NCBI GenBank assembly: GCA_037389465.1
Contig: JAZARR010000236.1
Span: forward strand, 806,001-870,000
Reading direction: 5' to 3'
Source of the DNA: Baylisascaris procyonis
Taxonomy: Eukaryota > Nematoda > Chromadorea > Rhabditida > Ascarididae
DNA: 64,000 bases
The notes beneath the pieces were generated by a model that was not told the origin of the DNA, did not search any database, and saw only the letters and a list, made by a program, of their open reading frames with translations. Below are positions 51,980-62,347 of the stretch, piece after piece; the first letter of the stretch is position 1, and every line of letters starts with the position of its first letter. The position numbers and the translations under genes are program-made.

Positions 51980-52964
51980 AGGCACTATTATAGAACGGGA
52001 ATATTTTTGAGCGTTCTTATCTCCAAAAAAGCGCTAAGGGATTGTGAGTGAATAGCGATAAAATGCAACTCTTCTATTTTATAAGAAAGCATAAAAGCAC
52101 TCCAACTAAGATTCGAACAGGGATTGCGACTTTTTCGTTGTTGTGACAATCCTTCTCTCATGTGCTTGGCTAGCTCTTTTATGCAACATTCTTTTAAATC
52201 TCTTACTAAACTTTCGATATTAGTTGCAGGGAAAAAATTTATCTCTCAGATCATTGCTCTTGCTACAGATGTTTCATCGGCTGATGAGCCGACTTCTACT
52301 TGTACTATCAATAAGCTCATTTGCTGAATTCACCCTTGATGAACATTACAAATCTCTTCTTGTTCTAGGGCTATTGTATGCATTAGCTGTGAAAGTTGAT
52401 GAAAGCCTAGCCTCTTCGGTTCGTTACGGATTCTTCCGTTTATTTTTGTCTCTGTGTTTCACCGAAGCTAATCTAGAGTCGTGCACGAAATCATAGCTGA
52501 AAACATATAGAAAAATTGATGAAAATATTCATTTAACAATCGTTTCACTCTTATTTGTCCATCAATTCCTATTTTATACATCTTGATAAGTTCCGATTGT
52601 TATACTACTAGTGCTTCTGAGTGCCTCATAGGCCCTGTTATATCGTCTTATGACTCTTATAGATCACGTTGTTTGGTCATTGCTTCATATGCTATTTTCA
52701 TTCCTTATTGTCGTTCTTTTGCGCTTTAAAAAAATATGTTTTCACTCTTTTTTTCAATTTTAACGTGCAAATAATTCCTTATCATTTAGTGATTCTATTT
52801 CCTTTATTAGTTTCAGTGCTATGAAACTATTTACTAACGTCATTTATGTATCAGCTCTCTTGTTGCTTTTTGATCTTTTAGATGAGTATTCCTCAAAAAT
52901 TAGTTCTTGCGATTCATGGAACAAGGCATTTGTTCTCTATTTTATATTTCGCATTACCTGAAAA

Positions 52965-53011
<47 letters not shown>

Positions 53012-56000
53012 GATCCTGGCTTTGCCATAGGTAATCATCGCATTTTCATTTCTGTTATCCTCTATTTGCATCTTTCGAACGAAGATTTCTCCACCTCATT
53101 CCCATTGACAAATATATCCTCTATATCGATGATGTCTTTAGGCAAATCCACCAATTCGATAGTATTTTAAGCCTTCATCTCCTTATCTTCCTAAAGCAAT
53201 CATTGGATTTCGTTTTATATCTCCTCTTTCCCTATTTCTGATTTTTGACCTCTCTAAATCGTATCCACCCCCCACCCCCCCCCCCGCTCTGTATTACTTG
53301 GACTGTTGTTACAATTGTGAAAGCCTATATTGGACTACCATTATTCACTGTACTTCAAGTTCCTTCACATATGAGCTTTTATCTTTTCTCTCTCAAAAAC
53401 CAATTGTTTAGCTTCCTCTCTCCTTTCGGGAAATTCTTTTTCGAGTAAGTATATAAAAATTAGTGATTATTGTCTGAAGAATTTTTTTATGCTATATTGA
53501 AAGTAACGTTAATGGGGCTTTGTACATAAACAAAGGCATCACTTCACATGTGAAAGAGTTCATGAGCAGAGTTCTTTATATCAGATCACAGACCGCATTA
53601 TCACACTTCTTTAACCCACTAGATAAGCATATGAGGGAGGGATTGTCACAACGAAATGGTCACAATCTCTGCCCGCATTATAGCTCGAGGGCAAATGATG
53701 CCTTCTTATGTTGTTTATGCAGGTGATGATATCGTATTAGGATATACTTGGTATGGCCTTTACCAATTTCCACGTTGTTATCGTATATCATTTTTTAGTG
53801 TAAAATTTTATACTCGAAATATCAACTCAATATGACGATTATAATTTCTAGACATCGCTTGCAACATTACCATGAGAAAACAGGCAACGCATATTTGGTG
53901 ATAGCTGCATCTCATCGGCATAAATATACTTTAGGAATCCAATCTAGTTTTCATTGGGTAGTTGACTCTAGTAGATCGGTTGATTGTGCATTTAATAACA
54001 ATATTAAAACAACATTGATAGAACAACCAACACCTCTCAGGTGGATCGAATGAGATTCGAAGGGATGATGACACAGATGTAAAATTTATTTGGTAATTTT
54101 TTTATTCACTTCAACGAATAGAAACTATCATCGAAACAGTCAACAAAGCATATATGTTGACACAGAACGTTTCGCAAAACGCCAATAGAAATGTTTGAAT
54201 TTGATGGAAATGAGTGCCTTTTTCGGTGTTGAATGATGGCAAGTTTGATGCATTTTATAGCCTATTCTTTCTTCATTATAGCATTCTGATAGTATAACTG
54301 CTTTAGTGGAAAATGTTTTTTATTGTGTTTAAGTTAGAAAAAAAAGAGATTTAATCTTAAATTTATGATATAAAACATATAGTCTAATTTATATCTCAAT
54401 AAGCGTTGATTAGTGAGTTGAAGTGAGCTGTTGAAATTGCGATAGTTCTCTGCTGTTTCATGCACTTTGCCTGAATAACACCGTTATATCTTCATGATCA
54501 TCTCGAAATCCTCTCTTAATGTTCATATTTATCGATGCATATAATAATTAAAATATTTATGCATCCTACTTGAACTTATGGCTATGATTGTTTTTAATCG
54601 GGATTTTGTAGTCTTTTACTTTGGTCGAAATTGTTTGCTTCATTATCTACTATTTATCTATTTGTTTATCTGTTCATTACCATTACCTATTTGCTTTATC
54701 CTACCTCGCACATTTTTTTTTGCTTACTTCATTCTAATTACTTATTCGTTTGGTGTTCAGTTGATGCCAGCATATTATTTAACAATTACTTTCGTCAACT
54801 CAATGGTTAGTCGTTCTCACCGCGGTACTTGAGCAGTGGACATTTTGTTGACAATAAAGGTAGAAATAAACATTTTAGTAAGGGGGTACTGCAGTAGTTT
54901 AATATGTTTCAACATATCCTTTCCCCGTTCCGTTTCTCCCACCCTATGGAATACAGTGAGAGATGGAGATATGCTCATGCATATGTTGATTATTCAAATT
55001 TCCGGCTTTTCATCAGCCTAAAACAAAACAAAATAAACAATGGATTGAATTCCATAATAGCCCACAAAATTGATAGATATTTTCATCTACATGGCACTGA
55101 CAATATTACGAGTATATTTTTAAAAAAAATCATTTCGAAGTTTAGTGCGTTATCTAATTGTTTCCACGGAAATGAGAAATTGTTGTCCAACTTTCCGAAA
55201 GAAATATGTGATATCTAGATAGGTAAGAGATGTTTTTTTTTTGACATCAAAGGTTTTGACACATAGCCGATTCGTTTATTGTCAAAGAGGGTTCTTTTTG
55301 TGACATGAAAGTATGCTACAAATAGGTGTTTATTGATGTTTTCGAGAAGAAAATTTCGAAAGGGTGTTCGATGGCGATGAATCTAAACAACAGATAAGAG
55401 TACAAAAAACTAAGCGAAAAGCAATTTTGTGGAAAAAAAGTGATGAGCGTTAAAGGTGCTATGTTTTATGAGTATCGACGCTTCGACTATACACTGCGAT
55501 CATTTTAGTACAACCATAATGAGTTCTGATTTTTGCGGTGCATTTCAATATGAACGTGTCTTTGAAGCTTCACTAAGTAATTGCTCCAATAAAATGGCAA
55601 TAAAAATTTAAATTTAAATTTAAGTTTTACGAAAAACACTTACCTCATTCTCTTGTGCGCTTGCATATTCCTCTTGTCATATTTGAAGTATATATGCATT
55701 AATTAAAGTTCTTTGTTAGTAAACACAGCTACCTAATGTAGGCTTTTCACTGTGTAAATTCTGAGAAATATACACCCAGAAGGCTCATTAGTTTTGTTTT
55801 CGTTTTCCTGCGACGTTTTCGAAGCTCATTCTATGAGGATAAGTTGAAGCAAATATGCATCAGGGAAGGTTGTAGCCGCTTCCATCTCTACTTTTTATTT
55901 TATTCCTTCCATCATGAAATGCGCATGCTCTTTCATATCTGCCTGTTCAAGTCTAGTGTGCGTCCACGGTCGTATTTTTTCAACGCCTACAGAAAGATCT

Positions 56001-59000
56001 AAGACATGAAACTTTGGTCATATAGCCTTCGATGTAGTTAAACTTGATCAGTTAACAAATTCGCCACCACTCCTCCAGAATTCGGGAGCCATTGAGATTA
56101 CAACGGTTCATCGTTATCGTTAATGGTTAACGTTGCAGAATAATATTTTGCCTATTATGTTTTTATGACGTCATGTGGCCATGCCATTTGCGGCAGCATG
56201 CAGCTAGATATATACATCTTTTCTGGTTGAATCACGAAGCGCACATTACATGGTCATTCCTGACGGATCTCATCAACTGTATACTTTCTTATCTATAATT
56301 AGTGCGTTCTGAAACGTCCTTTAAACGCGAAAAATTCGCTTACGGTATACTTGATATGAAAGTGTACTATTTTAAAAATTAATTGTAGATATGAATCTTC
56401 TGGTAGATTTATTCGCTATTTGATGTAAACATGTCTACACTCTTGCGTATTCGATAGATTGAGATGGGAATTTTCTTGCGAATGATCTACCACCCGAAAT
56501 GCCGCTTCGCTGATCACTTAAGAAATTTGGTGCAATTCTGAATAGAAGTAAATTTGATCTCGGTAACGCTTTTCTCTGAGCCTTTCTATGTGATCACAGT
56601 AGACCAAAACGTTTAATCGGCATTAGAAATGCTGTGTATAGGGCTGATTGCACGTATAATAAAGGACTGAACTGAGCAGATTCATCAGTCAGCAGGGTAC
56701 GTTAGCCACGCATCAGCATCTCCCATCGTTTCGTCCCCAGTAGAGTGGGGAAAGTACGCTTTTTGGTTTCTCCGTTTAGGTTTTATTTTTATTAATAGTT
56801 GCATGTGCATCGTTTCGTTTCAATATTTTCTAGTGTTCATCAGTCGTTATTGGGAAATTTATTTGAACATAGGTCGCTTAGTGGTCACTCACAAGGTCAG
56901 GGTTCTTGCAGTTATGGTCATTTGTGGTCAGTCAGCTTTGCTTGAAGGATGTTTTTTATTTCAGCGAAATTCATTGCGTATTCGAATGTTGCTTGATTTT
57001 ATACGAAGAAAAACTCGAGTGGAGAAGCATGTCAAGAATGCTGTCGCACATAGAACAATTGATGAAGATGTCGAGAGAGGTACACCGCAAGTCGACGCTA
57101 CAAATCGAGGAGAGAGCGTGACGGGTGTTGAATGTCGAAGAGCGAATTCATTAACAGTCTGTTCGTGCGTTTCATTCTTTCAGCTTACGTTCAAGTTTTA
57201 TATTTCAATTTGGAGCCAGTTTGGAGCAACAATGTTCAAGAGCAAATTCAGATTTCAGTTTTAGTTGTACTTGAATTTAGCGCTTACAGTATAGAAATTG
57301 TTTTGAAATTCTCTAAGTTTATTGTGAAGTATGTTAAGAATAATGTGAAGTTGTTTCAATTCTCGACACAAACCTTCACTTTCATGCCAACCTTTTTTAT
57401 GTCCTCGAAGTTGAATTTTCCTTCTTCCGGTTTTCTTTGCGATTCTTTTTGATGTTACAATTGAATCGTTAGCCTAATCTCAGTTTATCCATAAAATATA
57501 TGCTAGCAATAGTCTTTGCGCAGATTTCGAGCAGATTTTACTCAGAATTAGCGCATAAAAGCAAGTATATACCTTTGGAAGATGGGTTAGGCCATATATG
57601 ATTTAAAGCTGGTCACCTGTCGAACTCGCGTTCTGTTTCCTTTTTTTTTCTATTTTTTTTAATACTTCGGTTTATTTTTTGCACTATTGTTATAATTTTT
57701 TCCAATATATATTTCAAATATGCACTGTTGTTGAGAAGAAAAAATTAATGAAATTTCAAAAAATGGAGTACCTTTTTATAGAAGAAAACCGTAGTTAATT
57801 TCATGAATCAAGAGGGGTTTATTGACGAAGTGTTGTAAATTTAGGGCGGCCACAGAAAATCGTCCGCTTCATAATCGAGGATTGGCTTTTCCTCATCGCA
57901 CTCGGCTTCACAGTTGCGTTGCTATCGTTGGCGATGGAAACATGCATCATCGAGCTTCAAGATCGTTCGTTTTATTTTTTATTTTTATTTTTTTGCGAAT
58001 TCCACTTGTATACCTGTGATTAATCCAATTATAAATTGGGGTATATAGGCCAAGTTGAAATTTGCAAGCATGCTTGATTTACTGAATTCACAATTCTTTG
58101 CCACAAATACCATGCGTCATGTTTTCATGTATTTCGGTTCTTCCGAATGCACCTCTAATATCACCCAGAATAAAGACATGCTGTTTTTGGTTTTTTATTA
58201 ATTTAGCGATAGTATCGGCTAATAGACGGCGAGTGATCCCACGACTTTTTTTCTTGATGAGATTCAAAAGTGTGGAACGTTTCATGGATCCCTTTCAGCT
58301 CGAAAATTCTGTCAATAATCGTAATGGTTTATATTCCATTAATTTTTTCATCCGAAATGCATTAACTTATTTTATGGGTTCTCTTAATATAAATAAAACA
58401 TATCATCCAAGTTTATTTTCCTTTCATCGAATCTCTTCTATAAATTAATATCATTAAATCATTTAGAATGAAATTTTATTTCAGTATTTCTTGTCTTATT
58501 TTCAGCACATAACCTAAGCTATTACCGATGTATAGGTAGTATATCAGTAGTACTAAGGCCAATTATTGGACAACTTTTATTCGATATTAATGTTCTTTTC
58601 TTTGGCTTTAGAGAGTTTTTTCGGAGAGAGAGAATTGATTTGCAGTGCGTCAAGTTCTCATGAAATGGGTGCATTCGATTGGTGATGATACAGAAGTAGT
58701 CGTCATCGTTTTGAGATTCCTAGCAGGAGTCGGATATACAACTATACTGGTCGTTGCTGCTGCTGTCTTTACACATTATGTCGCCCCTCAGGCTATTGGT
58801 TAGTTAGCGTTTTAGATAGTTTTATGTTCAATTTGGCACTTCTGTGAAATAGGGAAGATTGCTATTCAATCTTCAGGTCTTTAAAAAACGATCATAGAAT
58901 AGAGTTTGCATACTTTCTTGTATTGGACGTTCCTTTCTTTCATAATTAATGAATCTATTGATTACTATGAAGTGAATTGCCAACTTACCCGAATTTATTC

Positions 59001-62000
59001 ACACAAGTTGCTTTACTATGCAGTATTTAAGGGGGAAATTGTCGTTTATTTCAGGTTCGGGAATCCCCGAGATGAAAACTATTCTACGAGGCGTCATGCT
59101 CAAAGAGTATCTCTCGCTGAGGACGCTTATCGCGAAAATGGTTGGGTTAACGCTTGCCATTGGAAGTGGTCTTCCCATCGGCAAAGAGGTTTGCCTTTTA
59201 GCGCCAATTTATCATCATTTCTCACCACTTCAAGTTGATGGATGTTGCATCCTCTTTTATCTTCGTCTTTTCACTAACTAATGCCTAGCTACTTCCAAGG
59301 TCGCTATCAAAAAAAAAAAAAAAAATCGAAAGGTTGTGTCTAATACTATTTCCACAGCAAAATTCGAAGGAATGGATGATGCTAAATGCGCCGCAAGGCT
59401 GCCACCACTTTTTGCATGCTAAAAACTGCGAAGTTGGCTCAGAAGGTATCTGTGCAGCTCGTCCTTGAAACCGCCTTAAGAGCTGTGATATCTGCGTCAG
59501 TGAAAAACTTCAAATTCTGAGGGGAAGGCGGTCGGATTTTTGGGATATTGGTTGTCATCGTCGCTTTTCTTGTTCGTCTGCTGGACTTGATTTATAAATG
59601 AGCATTTTAAGGCATCAGTTTTCGGTATTGTTGAGTACTGACTTCTGTGAGGGAAATAAAAGATCAAATTTTCGAATGCCCACATTTCAACATTGGGGCG
59701 TCCAAAGAAGCCGTTCCTTATATAGGTGGAACCCGATAGCCATGAATTATGCTTTCTTTTTACAGCTAAAAGCGGGTATCCTGATTCACAATATATAGTG
59801 AGCTATGTGTATTGAAGACATATTTTCGCTATAATTTTGGTAAATTATTTTTGAAATTCAGCTCTGTCCTCTGTATTGCTTCATTCCCGTCATTTAGTGT
59901 CGAATGAGGAAGGGAGAATGTTGGGGGAACTTGTCTAAATCTTGGCTTCGTCGTGTATTAGCACTTTTCAGGGTCCATTTGCCCACGTCGGTTCGATTGT
60001 CGCCAATTTGTTCAGCCGTTTGGTACGAAGCTTTCAGCCGATTTACGCGAATGAATCAAGGAGCTGTGAGCTGCTTGCGGCTGGATGTGCTGTTGGCGTT
60101 GCATGCACATTCAGTTCTCCTGTCGGAGGTATTGTTTCATGCTTCTTTTTTTTGGCTTTTGTTGCAGCTTAATCGCGCAATATTTTTTCACCTGTAGCGT
60201 TCGAAGGGGAACTTTGCAACCTATGAGCACATTCTTTTTGTGCATAGATTCACACAGCAATATTTTATGAACTTTAAAGGAATTAAACAATTAGAATAGA
60301 GTCGTATAATATTCCAAGTTCGCTTTATATTCACGGGATTTTTATGCCTACCAACTATTCGATTTTTGGGCGAGTTTCTGTTGGTGATATGAAAAATATG
60401 CGCCATTAGTGGACAAGCGAAATTTTATATAGACTATGATGGGAGAGAATTCAAAGAAAAATGTGATATAAAATTTGGAGTCCTGCTGAAAAATGATATA
60501 AATCAAAAAATTAGTCAAAGGATTTTGATAGTGAACGTCCGTGGATATGATTATCTGCGCGCCAAATATATACGAGTGCATATAGTTACAAAGATTGCTA
60601 ACTTTCTTTTTCATTGTCGATCACGATAAATGTTTTTATGTGTCACCCGTTGAAGAAAGTGAACAATGAGACACTGAAGTCTCCAATATATATTGGACAC
60701 AAAGAAAACTGAGGATTTTGATCGTAGTTAGGGCAAATACTTCCCTTTCTATCAGCCTTTCCTCCTACCCACACCATTGGCGCTATATTCCCATAGGTAC
60801 TCTATTCCCACTACGGGTAATTTTTTTTGCAGAGGTGACTACAGATACCCATCCATTACTTCATTTCCCCCAATTACTTCAGATAGTTTCGCTGCATTGT
60901 TTGTAATCATCTCCGTTTATTGCGTCAATGCATAAATGAACACGTGGACAAGTGGCAGAAATTAGTCACAAAGGCCTCTTACTGAGCGTTGTTTTGGATA
61001 TCAAAAACTGTAAACATTCTTACCCTCTTCAATTCTTAGCACACGAAAAAATATCCATTCTTTTGGCATGCAAAACCCGACTTTTCACTTCACTTTTATA
61101 GGTGAAGGAGGGGAGGGAGATGTCGCTGTCACTCACCTCTCCCTCCTCTAGGAGACGAATAACGGCTCCGGCATATTGCTTCAACTACCGAGGGATAGGA
61201 ATGCCCGAATATTGTTTCATTTCTCATCGTTTATCATTCCTACCATCATACTATCATTTGCTGTGATGAAGAGAATAAATAGCAGAAAGATCTCAATAAA
61301 ACAACGCTTTCAAAATAGAACAACAGAAATAAATTGAAGGTTGGCGTATTTCCCCAATATTTCATGTTTTTTTCCGGAAAATATAGGTACATTGAAGAGA
61401 AATTTCAGGTGTATTGTTCTCAATTGAAGTAACGGCCGTCTATTTCGCGGTACGTGACTATTGGCGAGGTTTCTTTGCCGCAGCATGTAGCTCTATCTTC
61501 TTCTCTCTGTTACGTCTCTATACTCAATCATCAGAAGGTTTGTGTGATAATTAATTTGTCTCCTTCGATGAACATTTATAGGCACTTATAAAAGGTGATG
61601 TAGATTCGCTTGTTGATGTAAAGATTAACGAATTCATCGTTTTATATATAAAATATTATTGTATAATGAGAAATATACGTTTTAATGCTATAGTTGCAAT
61701 AGTCATTGTGATATATTTTAGTGACGGTCGTCGCCTTCTATCAGACCAATTTCCAGCATCGTTCTTTCGTACCTGAGGAACTCTTCTTTTTCGCTCTTAT
61801 TGGGTAATTTCCCACTTATTATGATTGACTTTATTCGCATTAACTATAGGAAAATTAGCATCAGTAAGCATCCATAGCAGCACTGTTTTCGGCTGCATAA
61901 TTTCTGATATTTTCGAAAAAATTGGTGAAGATATATACTCGCTTAATTCTTCAGTTCAAATGCAAAGTTGACCGATAAGCTTATAAATAGTATTCTTTTA

Positions 62001-62294
62001 GAGTTTTTAATTGTTTAAGAGACTTGTCTAAATCGTTTCTATTCTTGTATTTTTCATGCTCGCATTTTTATCTTCTAAGGCTATTGAATGCCATTTCAAC
62101 AATGCATGTTGTAAAATTTCCCACCTAATTGTGCTTGAATTTTTCAGACTTTTTTGTGGTGTGACGGGTGCTATATTTATATTCCTCCATCGTCGTTTGG
62201 TATTGTTCCTACGTCGTAATCGCTTTATGAAGATTGTATTTCAAAAAAAGTAAGCTATTCATCCATCTTTCAAAAACCTTTCCTTCATTTTGAG

Positions 62295-62347
<53 letters not shown>

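Larger units (their letters stand above)
48704..57844 (+). other. second large CLC intron (9.1 kb)
   Basis: Contains G runs (49,260-49,290; 51,329-51,346), TA runs, a cluster of decayed Penelope-like sequence (51,980-53,740) and a 153-codon open frame at 56,803-57,264. No exon could be placed with confidence. Confidence 0.5.

Noticed and set aside
52081..52140. tRNA-like GATTCGAAC string
   Set aside because: No D arm, anticodon arm or acceptor stem at the expected spacing on either strand; it lies in the retroelement-like region.
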